Source: Lysobacter alkalisoli
Lineage (GTDB): Bacteria; Pseudomonadota; Gammaproteobacteria; Xanthomonadales; Xanthomonadaceae
Length of the DNA: 64,000 bases
Assembly: GCF_006547045.1 (NCBI RefSeq)
Contig: NZ_CP041242.1
Coordinates: 3,482,001 to 3,546,000 of the forward strand
Direction: 5' to 3'
The translations under genes were made by a program, and so were the position numbers. Of this stretch, positions 1-8,858 are shown piece by piece. Numbering within the stretch: the stretch's first letter is position 1; each line of letters starts with the position of its first letter. A model generated the notes under the pieces. The model made no database searches. It was not told where the DNA came from and was given only the letters and a program-made list of their open reading frames with translations.

Positions 1-432
1 CGCGTAGTCTCGCTCGAGATAGAGCTGTCCCTGCACGGCCTCTCCGTTCCAGCTGCAGCCGAAGTACGGCACGCTGGTCAGGCACAGGTCGGCCCGAACT
101 TCGGTCGCTTCATGCGAAAGCGGCCCGGTACGGATATCGGCATCCACGCCGTGCCGCTGCAGCCGTTCGCGAGCCAGCGCCGCCCGCTGCGGATCGATCT
201 CGAAGCCGATGCCGCGCCGCCCCTCGATGCCGGCGGCCAGCAATGTCGTCGCGAAACCGCAGAACGGATCGAGCACGGTCTGCCGCGGCTGCGAGAAATG
301 ACGGATGAAAGGCCGCATCTGCTCCACCCAGCCGCAATCGCTCCCGCCGAAGACATCACGGTCGCGGATGTCGCGGGGCAGTTCCCAATCGGAACGATCG
401 GGTGACGGTGCGAACCAGCTGGCGTCATCCAC
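1..432 (-). CDS. DNA methylase-like protein, partial (3' end outside window)
   Basis: The minus-strand frame starts at a GTG at 432 and is open to the window edge. It shows a class I methyltransferase SAM-binding motif LDPFCGFATT, a D/E-containing GFEIDPQRA strand that would bind SAM ribose, and LTSVPYFG at the place where N6/N4 amino-methylases carry their (D/S)PPY catalytic motif. It is therefore related to the D12/N4-N6 methylase fold, but the substrate (DNA, RNA or other) cannot be told. The GTG overlaps the stop of the radical SAM gene by 8 bp, so the two are probably translationally coupled and form the tail of the nadM-nadV operon. The GTG start is inferred from this overlap. The C-terminus is missing. 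Confidence 0.6.
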   Translation of the reverse strand, partial: MDDASWFAPSPDRSDWELPRDIRDRDVFGGSDCGWVEQMRPFIRHFSQPRQTVLDPFCGFATTLLAAGIEGRRGIGFEIDPQRAALARERLQRHGVDADIRTGPLSHEATEVRADLCLTSVPYFGCSWNGEAVQGQLYLERDYA

Positions 433-1558
433 GGGCAGCCCTCCAGATGATGCCGTGATCCGGCTCCCAACCCGTGCACAGGTTGCCGTTGGCATGGAAC
501 ACGAGCTTGTAGACATCGCCGGTCTGGTGGCGATCGTGCATGGCGCCGTAGTCGGAGGTTTCGAACACGACCTCCATGCCCGACGGCGCGCGCAGCACCA
601 GGTTCCAGAAGTAGTAGCCCTCGGTCATACGCACCGGCACCAGCGACGGCCACCAGGCAGCAGCCATGCACGCTTCGAGCACGCGCTCCACCGTCACCCG
701 GCCGCCCTCGATGTAGCGTCGGGTGACCGTGTCCCGGTAAACCTCGTCCAGCCGGGAGAACTCGCGGAATATCACCGCGGTCGCCCCCAGCCCTTCGGCC
801 CAGCGCAGGTATTCCATCACCCCATCGGCATCCTCCACGCCGCCGCGTTGCACGATGCAGACAAGCCTAAGCGGCAGCGCCTCGCTCACCCTGCGCGCAG
901 TACCAGCGAAGCCGGCCACATCGGCGATCGGCTCATCGGGACGAAACCGCATGATGGCCTGGTTGCGCGCCGGGTCGGGGTGATGGCGTGATAATTCGAT
1001 CCACGACAATCCGAAACGTCGCAGCGCGTCGATGAGCTCGTCACCACGTGCCCGCGCCAGTCCGGCACCGTTGCTGTACAGGACGCGCTCGTTGATGGCG
1101 GCCCCGCGGCGTTCCTCGGCCGACAGCGTTTCCAGCAATTGCAGCAGCCAGGCTTCATTGTCGCTGGCCTCCAGCCCCGACAGCGACCACGACATCGGGA
1201 TGCCCCGCACCGCGGCCAGCGCCTGCTCCAGGGTGGCGAAGTAATCCGCTGCCGGTCGCAGCCGTGCGGCCATGGTTCCGCCATGCATCGGCCGCAGCGT
1301 TTCCGAGCAGAACCGGCAGCGCGCCGAACAGGGCCGGGCCGCTGCGTACGGGGTGAACGTGAGCGGCTGGGCAAAACGATGGCCACGTCCGCCCACGATG
1401 GCGTGATGCCAGCGCTGCGCATCCATGCGCGGAGGCGCACGCCGTACCAGCATCGGCGTTTGCGCGCGAAGGCGTTCGAACAATGGCGAGCGTCCCGCCA
1501 GCGGCAGGCTGCCCGGGTCGGCAGCCGCCAGAGGCTCAATCGGCAAATGCGGCTTCAT
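425..1558 (-). CDS. Radical SAM domain protein
   Basis: The protein of about 377 residues has a CxxxCxxC cluster motif (CSARCRFC) near residue 80, the hallmark of radical SAM enzymes that bind a [4Fe-4S] cluster and cleave S-adenosylmethionine. Upstream in-frame codons are not needed; the ATG at 1558 (MKPHLPIEP) gives a compact N-terminus and overlaps the nadV stop by 23 bp. I do not recognise the specific subfamily, and the substrate is unknown. It lies between a NAD-salvage pair and a methylase-like gene, all on the minus strand with overlapping ends, so they are likely cotranscribed. A link to NAD metabolism is only inferred from position. Radical SAM assignment is firm, function is open. 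Confidence 0.75.
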   Translation of the reverse strand: MKPHLPIEPLAAADPGSLPLAGRSPLFERLRAQTPMLVRRAPPRMDAQRWHHAIVGGRGHRFAQPLTFTPYAAARPCSARCRFCSETLRPMHGGTMAARLRPAADYFATLEQALAAVRGIPMSWSLSGLEASDNEAWLLQLLETLSAEERRGAAINERVLYSNGAGLARARGDELIDALRRFGLSWIELSRHHPDPARNQAIMRFRPDEPIADVAGFAGTARRVSEALPLRLVCIVQRGGVEDADGVMEYLRWAEGLGATAVIFREFSRLDEVYRDTVTRRYIEGGRVTVERVLEACMAAAWWPSLVPVRMTEGYYFWNLVLRAPSGMEVVFETSDYGAMHDRHQTGDVYKLVFHANGNLCTGWEPDHGIIWRAARG

Positions 1559-2999
1559 GGCATCCTGCCTTGTTCTCGATGCGCGCCTGCCCGGAGCGTG
1601 CGCGGATCTCGGAGAAGGTCCAGTCGCGGACGAACTCGCCGTTCTCCCACACCGTTTCCATCGCATGCTCCCAGCCCAGGGGAAGCGCCATGTCCTCGAC
1701 GTCGGCGACGTCATCGGGCACCGGTACGGTCTTCACGCTGCCGTATTCGACATGCCGCAACAGTGCCAGCCGGCCGCGCTTGGAGGTCTTGCCGCTGTCG
1801 GTGACCGGGTCCTTGTAGACGTCGATCCACTGGCCGTCGACACGTGCCGCCGAGCACTTGAGCGCGAACTTCTGGGTGTCGCGGTTGAGCTTCTGCAGCA
1901 GACCACCGCCCATGCCGAAGGCGATGTTGTCGGTGGCGTAGCCGGCCTCGGTGATCCGCTCCAGGATCGCGCGGATGCTGTCCGGGTCGACACCGTCGCC
2001 CTGGATCAGCCGCAGGTGCTCGAGCACCTTGTAGCCCTTGCCATTGACGGTGCTGCCAAAAGCCTCGTCGAGCAGTTCCAGGCACTGATGCACGACCTCG
2101 ACCGGATCGCCGGAGTCGGGGCGGATCACCACGGTGGCGCCGGAGTCGATCACCTGCTGGCGCAGGGCCTGGCCCCAGTGCTCCTTGATAGCCGTGTAGA
2201 TGTCGTAGCTGTCGGACACCACCGCGACCAGGCTGCCCGGCTTGGCGAACTGCTTGAGCATGTTGGCGTAGGCCTCGACCTCGCGCTCGCGGCCCCAACT
2301 GGTGATCGTGCTGTGCTCGGCGGCCGGGATCGAGAACCCGGCCATCGGCTCGTGGTAGTAGGCGCGAGTGGTCAGCACGCCGGCGACGGTGTCGGTGCCC
2401 ATGAAGTTGACCAGGTGCGCCGCCCCGCCGAGCCCGGCCGATTCGAGGCTGGACACGCCGCGGGCGCCGAAGTCGTGCAGCTTGAACGGCAGCTGCCCTT
2501 CGGCATCGTCGCTGGTGCGTTCGAGAAAGGCGCGGATCGTCTGCTTCACGTGCCAGCTGATCGTCGCGACCGTCACCGGGTACCACAGCCGCAGCAGCAG
2601 GGTTTCGATGTAGCTGGGCAGCCAGAACGCCTCCGGGTCGGTGGATTCGATCGTGACCAGGGCCTGGTGGGTGCGCACCACGCTGCCTTCGGGCACGGCA
2701 CGGATCCGCAGCGGCAGCAGGCCGCCGTGCACGTCGACGATCCGCCGCCAGCCGGCCTCGTTGAACGGCTCGCCGTGGGCGGCGAAGAAATCGCGCGCCT
2801 CGTCGACGTCGGCATGGGTGACCGGCTTGGACAGGTATTCCTTGAGGATCGCCTGCAGGCCGAAGAACAGCGTCTTGTCGTACACCCCGCCGCGGGACTC
2901 GACGTAGAAGAACGTGGCGTCGGTGCCGGGCGGGTACTGCAGCCAGTGGCTGGCCTTGTAGCTGTCGGTGTTGAGGATGAGGTTTTCGAGATGGCGCAT
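1536..2999 (-). CDS. nadV: Nicotinamide phosphoribosyltransferase
   Basis: About 487 residues, the usual length for NAMPT/NadV, which condenses nicotinamide with PRPP to give nicotinamide mononucleotide for NAD salvage in the cytoplasm. Recognisable family stretches include the N-terminal LNTDSYKASHWLQYPPGT, the KLHDFGARGVSS segment, the IPAAEHSTI segment with the active-site histidine region, and VIRPDSGDP in the phosphate-binding part. The start at 2999 (MRHLENL) was chosen because the family begins here and a purine-rich ribosome site precedes it. It lies 61 bp downstream of the NadM/Nudix gene, which would convert its product to NAD, so the two make a complete short salvage route. Its stop overlaps the radical SAM start. 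Confidence 0.93.
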   Translation of the reverse strand: MRHLENLILNTDSYKASHWLQYPPGTDATFFYVESRGGVYDKTLFFGLQAILKEYLSKPVTHADVDEARDFFAAHGEPFNEAGWRRIVDVHGGLLPLRIRAVPEGSVVRTHQALVTIESTDPEAFWLPSYIETLLLRLWYPVTVATISWHVKQTIRAFLERTSDDAEGQLPFKLHDFGARGVSSLESAGLGGAAHLVNFMGTDTVAGVLTTRAYYHEPMAGFSIPAAEHSTITSWGREREVEAYANMLKQFAKPGSLVAVVSDSYDIYTAIKEHWGQALRQQVIDSGATVVIRPDSGDPVEVVHQCLELLDEAFGSTVNGKGYKVLEHLRLIQGDGVDPDSIRAILERITEAGYATDNIAFGMGGGLLQKLNRDTQKFALKCSAARVDGQWIDVYKDPVTDSGKTSKRGRLALLRHVEYGSVKTVPVPDDVADVEDMALPLGWEHAMETVWENGEFVRDWTFSEIRARSGQARIENKAGCHEAAFAD

Positions 3000-3060
3000 G
3001 ACGGAAGCTCCTTCGCGTCGGGTGACGCCAGCGGTCTGTCCGCCGGCGGGAGGGTCGGGG

Positions 3061-4110
3061 TCAGCCCCGGCCGAGGAAGAATTCGAGGATGTGCAGATGG
3101 TCCTCGTACAGCTGCGGACCCATTTCGAGGGCCTCGCTGACCGGGAACCAGCGCGCCTTGTCGGCATCGTCGCCACCGCGCACCGGCGGCAGGTCGCCGG
3201 CCGGGAAGTCGAAGTGGAAGGCGTGGGTGACGGTACGGCCGCGCTGCGAGCGTTCGGGGTGGTCGAACACGTGCTGGCCCTTGATCGAGCCTTTCAGCAC
3301 CGGCACCGGGACCTTGAGCCGGGTCTCTTCGCGCAACTCGCGCAGGCAGCTGGCGAGGATCGACTCCTCCTGGTGGACGAAGCCGCCCGGCAGCGCCCAC
3401 AGGCCCTTGCCCGGTTCGGCCCGGCGACGCACCAGCAACACATGACCGGAATGCACGACCACCGCGTCAGTGGTGACGAAGGTCGGCGGATACGGGGCTT
3501 CGGCCCAGGCCGCGCGGTACTGGTCGATGAAGCGGTGCTCGGCGACCAGCTGGGTGAACGCGGGCGAGTTCTTGCGGAACGCCTCGAGCATGTCGAACAC
3601 CGGGCCGGGCACGTTGGCGCGGATCAGCATCAGCCCGCCGTGACTGTCGAGCCGGTTGGCTTCGAACAGGTAGCGGCGCAGCTCAGTCGCCGACAGCGTG
3701 GCGGTGTGCTGCACGTCGACCAGCGGCCACTGCGGGAACTCCTGCAGGTAGTAGCTGCTGGCGTCCTTGTCCTGGCCGATCAGGCCAATCTTGGCATCGG
3801 CGGCACCGCCATCGGACTTGATCGCCTCGGCGACGCTGCGCTGGACCGCGGCGACCCACAGCGCCTCGTTGTAGAGGTGGTCGCGCAACGGCCGGACGAT
3901 CAAGCGCTGGTCATCGCCCGCGAGCGCAGCGCGGACCATGACCTCGCGCTCGGCGACGGTCCAGGGGTTGCGGATGGTGCGGGGGGTATCGGCAGAGCCG
4001 ACCAGAAGGATCAGCTTGCGGGCCCGGCCCAGTGCGAGGCGGGCGACGGCGGCGTGGCCGTTGTGAAACGGCTCGAAGCGGCCAATGAAGACCAGATAAT
4101 CGTATTCCAT
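3061..4110 (-). CDS. nadM: Bifunctional NMN adenylyltransferase / Nudix hydrolase
   Basis: The first ~180 residues form a nucleotidyltransferase with the GRFEPFHNGH motif (the HxGH family motif) of archaeal-type NadM, joining NMN and ATP to NAD. The C-terminal half is a Nudix hydrolase with a complete box from GGFVHQEES through LRELREETRL, probably acting on ADP-ribose or a related nucleotide. This fusion is known as NadM-Nudix and is commonly encoded next to nadV, as here. The start at 4110 places MEYDYLVFIGRFEPFHNGH at the N-terminus as in the family. It is the first gene of the operon, with a good sigma-70-like promoter upstream at 4164-4191. Confidence 0.92.
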   Translation of the reverse strand: MEYDYLVFIGRFEPFHNGHAAVARLALGRARKLILLVGSADTPRTIRNPWTVAEREVMVRAALAGDDQRLIVRPLRDHLYNEALWVAAVQRSVAEAIKSDGGAADAKIGLIGQDKDASSYYLQEFPQWPLVDVQHTATLSATELRRYLFEANRLDSHGGLMLIRANVPGPVFDMLEAFRKNSPAFTQLVAEHRFIDQYRAAWAEAPYPPTFVTTDAVVVHSGHVLLVRRRAEPGKGLWALPGGFVHQEESILASCLRELREETRLKVPVPVLKGSIKGQHVFDHPERSQRGRTVTHAFHFDFPAGDLPPVRGGDDADKARWFPVSEALEMGPQLYEDHLHILEFFLGRG

Positions 4111-4163
4111 GAGGCTCCCTCACGGTGGGTGGTCGCCCCGGGTCTGTCCCAAGGCTCGAATCA

Positions 4164-4191
4164 ATCGTACCCCCATTTTCGGTATGGTCAA
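4164..4191 (-). promoter_or_regulatory. Candidate sigma-70 promoter of nadM-nadV
   Basis: On the minus strand TTGACC (4186-4191) is separated by 16 bp from TACGAT (4164-4169). The -10 box lies about 54 bp before the nadM start, a normal leader length. No palindromic operator was recognised next to it. Confidence 0.5.
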
Positions 4192-4246
4192 CATGCCTGC
4201 TGCTGCGGGGCTTCCGATGATGGCGTGCGTGCGCTGCACTCGACGC

Positions 4247-5821
4247 TCAGAGCAGCGGCTCCACCGGCAGCCAACGCGCGAGTCGGGCCTGGAAGCGACG
4301 CCCCAAGCTGGCCCCGGGCTCCTTTTCAAAGCTCCGGCGGCCGTCGCCCCAGCGCAGGTCGCCATTCTCGAGGCCAACCTCCCAGGCCGCTGCCGGCGAG
4401 GTCATCCTCTGGAACAACGCAGTCACTTGTGCGGCGATGACCGGCTCGTCGACCAGCAGGCCCTGCTCGCAGTTCAGCGATACCGAGCGCGGATCGAGGT
4501 TGAACGAGCCGACGAAGGCGACCCGGTTATCGATCACCGCCGCCTTGCTGTGCAGGCTGCCGCCTGAGGAGCCGAACAGGCTGATGCCGCTGTCCTCACC
4601 GGTGTCGGCGACACGCTCGGGCTTGAGTTCCCACAGCGCGATCCCGCCTTCCAGCAGCGGCTTGCGATAGCGGGAATAGCCACCGTGCACGGCGGCCACG
4701 TCGTTGGCCGCCAGCGAGTTGGTCAGGATGCGCACTTCACGCCCGGCTTCGACCTGTTCCAGCAACAGCCTGGCCCCCTCCTTTCCGGGCACGAAGTAAG
4801 GCGAGATCAACACCACTTCGCTGGCCGCCTCGTCCACCGCCCGGGTCAGCCCGACCAGCACCGCCGAGGCTTCCATCGGCGAGTCCTTGTGGGTCGCCTT
4901 GCCGGGCTCATCGCTGAGCACCTGCCAGCGCGGGGTCCAGTGCATCGGCAGCGCCATGGCGCGCGCGGCGGCAATCGCGTCGTGACCTTCCATCGCCTTG
5001 ATGTAGGGCGTCTCTCGTGCTTGTGCCTCGTAGGCCTTCAGCTGGCTGCGCAGATCGTCCAGGGCCCCGGTGCTGACCGATTCCGGGCTCAGCGATTCGA
5101 TCGGCCAGACCTGTTCTGAATTCCAGTACCGGTCGAAGGACGCGCTGAGCTGTTCGACCGCGGGGCCGACGAAGGCCAGGTCGAGGTCGTTGAAGTTGAC
5201 GTGGTCGCTGGCGTCGAAATACTCGTTGCCGATGTTGCGACCACCGGCGATCGCGAAGCGATTGTCGACGATCCAGCTCTTGTTGTGCATGCGGTGGTTG
5301 ATGCGCGAGAAGCTGGTGACCGCTTCCATCGCCTTGCCGAAGAGGCCCCGGCGTGAAGCGAACGGATTGAACAGCCGCACGCTGATGTTGGGGTGTGCGG
5401 CCAATGCGGCGATGGCGAAGTTCTTGGCCCGCGCGTCCATGTCGTCCAGCAACAACCGCACCCGCACTCCGCGGTCAGCGGCATCGAGCAGTTCCAGGGC
5501 AAGCAGCCGGCCGGTCAAGTCGTCGTTCCAGATGTAGTACTGCACGTCGAGGCTGCGCTCGGCCGCACGACCGGACAGGCCGCGCAGGGCGAAGGCTTCG
5601 ACGCCGTCCGATACCAGATGGAAGCCGGACTGCCCGGGACGGGCATCCAGCGCAGGTTGCACCACCTCATCGAGCCGGGTGTCCTGCCCGGCGGGCAGCG
5701 CGGCGACCGCGGGCTCCACTGGCCGTGTCGGCAGCGTCGAGCAACCCAGCAGCACGAACAGCAGCGCAGACACGAACAGCATGCCCGTTCCACTCAAGGC
5801 CAGCTTCATCTTCCATCGCAT
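4247..5821 (-). CDS. Phospholipase D-like / cardiolipin synthase-type lipoprotein
   Basis: The 524-residue protein has two HKD motifs: H179-x-K181-x4-D186 (MHNKSWIVD) and H424-x-K426-x4-D431 (LHSKAAVID), each followed by the GGRN/GSFN-type glycine stretch. This pair defines the PLD superfamily, whose members hydrolyse or transfer phosphatidyl groups, including cardiolipin synthases. The N-terminus MRWKMKLALSGTG plus a hydrophobic stretch ends in LLGC (C27), a lipobox, so the enzyme is probably a periplasmic lipoprotein rather than the two-TM cardiolipin synthase A. The start at 5821 gives this signal peptide; the upstream in-frame extension is not signal-like. It lies alone between nadM and ung on the minus strand. 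Confidence 0.85.
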   Translation of the reverse strand: MRWKMKLALSGTGMLFVSALLFVLLGCSTLPTRPVEPAVAALPAGQDTRLDEVVQPALDARPGQSGFHLVSDGVEAFALRGLSGRAAERSLDVQYYIWNDDLTGRLLALELLDAADRGVRVRLLLDDMDARAKNFAIAALAAHPNISVRLFNPFASRRGLFGKAMEAVTSFSRINHRMHNKSWIVDNRFAIAGGRNIGNEYFDASDHVNFNDLDLAFVGPAVEQLSASFDRYWNSEQVWPIESLSPESVSTGALDDLRSQLKAYEAQARETPYIKAMEGHDAIAAARAMALPMHWTPRWQVLSDEPGKATHKDSPMEASAVLVGLTRAVDEAASEVVLISPYFVPGKEGARLLLEQVEAGREVRILTNSLAANDVAAVHGGYSRYRKPLLEGGIALWELKPERVADTGEDSGISLFGSSGGSLHSKAAVIDNRVAFVGSFNLDPRSVSLNCEQGLLVDEPVIAAQVTALFQRMTSPAAAWEVGLENGDLRWGDGRRSFEKEPGASLGRRFQARLARWLPVEPLL

Positions 5822-5948
5822 GTCCGCGTCCTCCGGCTCGATTCCGCTGCGAAAACCATGTCGCGGAATCGCGCCCATGATCGTCTTGAACCCGACAAAT
5901 GCAAACCGTCGCGTGCCTGTCGGCGCCGTGACGACAGGGCTGCCCGCA

Positions 5949-6641
5949 TCAGACCTCGGGCAGCGTCCAGTCGATCGGCGTCTGCCCGCGACGGGCAAGA
6001 TAATCGTTGGCAGCAGAGAAATGGCGGCAGCCAAGGAAGCCGCGGTGCGCCGACAGCGGCGACGGATGCGGCGCCTTCAGCACCCGGTGCCGGCGCGGGT
6101 CGATGACCTTGCCCTTGGCCTGCGCGTAACTGCCCCACAGCAGGAACACCAGCCCCTCGCGCTCGCGGTTGAGCACATCGACCACGTGGTCGGTGAAGCC
6201 CTCCCAGCCCTTGCCCTGGTGGCTGCCGGCACGGCCGGCCTCGACGGTGAGCACCGCGTTGAGCAGCAGCACGCCCTGTTCGGCCCAGCGCTGCAGGTAA
6301 CCATGAGAGGGTGGCTTGAAGCCGACGTCGCTTTGCAGTTCCTTGTAGATGTTGAGCAGCGACGGCGGCACCGGCACGCCGGGCTGCACCGAGAAACACA
6401 GCCCATGCGCCTGCCCCGGCCCGTGGTACGGGTCCTGTCCGAGCACGACCACCTTGACCGCATCGAACGGAGTGGCGTCGAACGCTGCAAAGATCTGCGG
6501 CCCCGGCGGATAGATCGTCGCCCCGGTCGCCTTGCGCTCACGCAGGAACGCCGACAGCGCCCGCATGTCGTCGCGCAGCAGGTAGTCGCCGACGCGCGCC
6601 TTCCAGGACGGTTCGAGCTTGATGTGGTCGGAGTCGGTCAT
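5949..6641 (-). CDS. ung: Uracil-DNA glycosylase
   Basis: At 230 residues this is a family 1 uracil-DNA glycosylase, which removes uracil from DNA to start base excision repair in the cytoplasm. The water-activating loop [14 protein letters not shown] with the catalytic Asp is intact, and the C-terminal DNA-intercalating loop [11 protein letters not shown] is present, as are the uracil-binding [10 protein letters not shown] strand and FTDHVV segment. Length and motif order match E. coli Ung. The start at 6641 ([11 protein letters not shown]) fits the family N-terminus. No operon partner is evident; its neighbours lie 32 bp or more away. Confidence 0.96.
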   Translation of the reverse strand: MTDSDHIKLEPSWKARVGDYLLRDDMRALSAFLRERKATGATIYPPGPQIFAAFDATPFDAVKVVVLGQDPYHGPGQAHGLCFSVQPGVPVPPSLLNIYKELQSDVGFKPPSHGYLQRWAEQGVLLLNAVLTVEAGRAGSHQGKGWEGFTDHVVDVLNREREGLVFLLWGSYAQAKGKVIDPRRHRVLKAPHPSPLSAHRGFLGCRHFSAANDYLARRGQTPIDWTLPEV

Positions 6642-6673
6642 CCGTGGGCTTCGGCTTGGGCTGGAGGCACAGG

Positions 6674-7702
6674 CTAGCGGGCCATGTCACGAACGTCATC
6701 CTCCGGGGAAGACTGGCCGTGCTGCGCGAAACGGCGCCGATACTCGGTAGGCGTCAGCGCTGTAGCCTGCCTGAAATGACGCCGTAGCGTATTGGCCTGG
6801 CCAAAACCGCATTGATCCGCAATCTGGTCGATACCCAGGCTGCTCGCTTCCAGCAGTTCCTTGGCCCGACCGATACGTTGCTGCGCCACCCATGCCATCG
6901 GCGCAATGCCGAGGGTGCGCTCGAACTGGCGAAACAGGGATCGCTGACTGAGGTTGGATACCCGGGCGAGCCTAGCACCGGTAAGGGGCTCGTGCAGATG
7001 ATCCAGGACCCAGGCCATGACCCTGGCGAGAGGGCCCTCCGGCAGCGTCTTGGACGCGGGCGGGAAGAACTGCTTCTGGCCACCACTACGTTGCGGAGAC
7101 ATGACCAGGGTCCGGGCCACCTGGTTTCGAACACTGACACCGAAATCCCGGCCCACCACATGCAGGCAAGCGTCAAGGCCGGCCGCGCTGCCGGCAGAAG
7201 TGAGAACCGGTCCGTCTTCCACGAACAGCACGTCGGGGCTCAGCACGGTTGACGGAAACAGCGACCGGAACTCGTCCGCATAGCGCCAGTGCGTGGTGGC
7301 CTTGCGGCCGTCGAGGAGGTTGCAGTGGCCCAGAAGGAAACTTCCGGTACAGATGGACACGAACCGGGCGCCCGAACGTGCCGCCCGGCTCATCGACTTC
7401 CGCAATCGGGCACTGGGTGTCGCACCTGGCGCACGCCATCCGGGGACGACCACGATATCAGCCATCTCCAGCGCCTCCAGCCCTTCGGGTGCCATGACCG
7501 GAACCCGGGTGTACTTGGTCAGGACGGGACTGGATTCAGCAACGATCCCGGCGAGATACCACTGCTTGTGGTGCACGGCCTGGAGCGGGCCGAAAACCTC
7601 CAGCGCCAGGCCGAACTCGAACAGGCACAGGTCGTCGTAGGCGAGAATCGCCACACGTGGGCGCGAGCGAAGGCTGGCAGGATCTGAAGCATGAATGTCC
7701 AC
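6674..7702 (-). CDS. GlxA-family AraC-type transcriptional regulator
   Basis: The N-terminal ~190 residues are a DJ-1/PfpI (GATase1-like) domain beginning [26 protein letters not shown] and containing [10 protein letters not shown] at the nucleophile elbow with a cysteine. The C-terminal ~100 residues are an AraC/XylS double helix-turn-helix ending [10 protein letters not shown]. Such GlxA-type proteins are cytoplasmic DNA-binding regulators that sense small metabolites, often linked to amine or quaternary-ammonium catabolism, but the target here is unknown. The start is uncertain: GTG at 7702 puts the domain near the N-terminus, while another in-frame GTG lies at 7750. Neither has a convincing ribosome-binding site. 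Confidence 0.85.
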   Translation of the reverse strand: MDIHASDPASLRSRPRVAILAYDDLCLFEFGLALEVFGPLQAVHHKQWYLAGIVAESSPVLTKYTRVPVMAPEGLEALEMADIVVVPGWRAPGATPSARLRKSMSRAARSGARFVSICTGSFLLGHCNLLDGRKATTHWRYADEFRSLFPSTVLSPDVLFVEDGPVLTSAGSAAGLDACLHVVGRDFGVSVRNQVARTLVMSPQRSGGQKQFFPPASKTLPEGPLARVMAWVLDHLHEPLTGARLARVSNLSQRSLFRQFERTLGIAPMAWVAQQRIGRAKELLEASSLGIDQIADQCGFGQANTLRRHFRQATALTPTEYRRRFAQHGQSSPEDDVRDMAR

Positions 7703-7750
7703 AACGGATATTTCGAGCCCGGCGCAAGAAGGGGAACCTGATCGCGACAC

Positions 7751-8008
7751 AAGCAGGAGCCGAGACCATGATCCCGTGGGCCCACCATGCCATATCCAGA
7801 CCTCTTCGGGGACCAGACGACAGACCCCTCAGGACACACGACCAGCTCAGGCTCCCGGCCAAGGCACCGCCACGGGTTTGGGCGACGCTGCGGAGGTGGC
7901 TGCAGAAACGACACGGTACAGCGCTTGGGGATGAATGACTGCAACAAGCCGCCTCCGGCCCGGCCCAACAGCGATTGCCGGTAATTGCCTGTACCGGACC
8001 TCAGCCGT
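7751..8008. other. Intergenic stretch without recognised gene
   Basis: About 260 bp between the AraC-type regulator and the dual-receiver regulator, both on the minus strand. I see no convincing coding frame, hairpin with a T-run or RNA gene. It should contain the regulator's promoter. Confidence 0.4.
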
Positions 8009-8848
8009 TCAAAGCCGCGCCACCCGCAGCTGGAACAGGGTCTTGGTCACCAGCAGGCGCTCCTCGATCGGCTTGAGCACGAGGTCGTTGGCGCCCTGTC
8101 TGAGCAGCTTGCTCTGGTTGTCCTTGTTGTCGTCGCCGGTCATCACCAGCACCGGCAGACGGCGTTTGCCGTAGCCGAAGTCGCCGCGCAGGCGCTGCAG
8201 CAGGTCCATGCCGCTGAGTTCGCCCTTGAGGTAGACGTCGGTCAGCACCAGGTCGGCGCCGGGGTCGTCGTTGCCGCGGTGGGTTTCGAGGTACTCGAGC
8301 GCTTCCTCGACACCAATGAAGTGCATCACACGCAGGCCGTGGCGTTCGAGCATGCGCTTGGTCGCCAGCGCGACGACCTTGCTGTCCTCGACGTAGAGCA
8401 CGCGCGCGTCCGGGATCGGCTCGGGCTGCACGTAGCCGCGGATGAACGTAGCCAGCGCCTCATGGCCAAGCGACTTGTCGAAGTAGTCGGTCACGTCCTC
8501 GGTGAACTGGCGCGACTCCAGGTGCGACTGGGCATCGCCCGAAACGACGATCACCGGCACATAGGCCTGCCCCGCAGCTTCGCGCACGCTGTGGGCAAGC
8601 GCGACGCCGTCGCCGTCGGGCAACACCAGCGATGTCGTGACCAGATTGACTGGCGCCGCGGCCAGTGCCTCGCGCGCCTCCTCGATGCTGCCGCAGGCGA
8701 CCACCTCGACCTGCTCCAGCGCACGGCGCAGGGTGTCGCTGATCAGCTTGCGGACCAGCTTGGAGCCATCGACCACCATTACTCGCGGGGCGTCGGCGGC
8801 AAGGTGCCTGAGAGAATGGCTGTCCTGGGTCACTGCATGCGTGCTCAT
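8009..8848 (-). CDS. Response regulator with two receiver domains
   Basis: About 279 residues with two CheY-like receiver domains in tandem and no recognisable output domain. The first spans roughly residues 20-135 (PRVMVVDGSKLVRKLI to VTDYFDKS); its expected phosphoacceptor region reads NLVTTSLVLPDGDG, so the canonical Asp is replaced by Thr/Ser and this domain may be a pseudo-receiver. The second spans residues 145-270 (ARVLYVEDSKVV, DLVLTDVYLKGELSG with phosphoacceptor Asp, LVLKPI with the conserved Lys). It may act as a phosphorelay or protein-interaction switch in the cytoplasm. The ATG at 8848 was chosen because only a TTG lies before it. It ends a minus-strand group after ftsX. Confidence 0.85.
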   Translation of the reverse strand: MSTHAVTQDSHSLRHLAADAPRVMVVDGSKLVRKLISDTLRRALEQVEVVACGSIEEAREALAAAPVNLVTTSLVLPDGDGVALAHSVREAAGQAYVPVIVVSGDAQSHLESRQFTEDVTDYFDKSLGHEALATFIRGYVQPEPIPDARVLYVEDSKVVALATKRMLERHGLRVMHFIGVEEALEYLETHRGNDDPGADLVLTDVYLKGELSGMDLLQRLRGDFGYGKRRLPVLVMTGDDNKDNQSKLLRQGANDLVLKPIEERLLVTKTLFQLRVARL

Positions 8849-8858
8849 CAAAGGCGGG

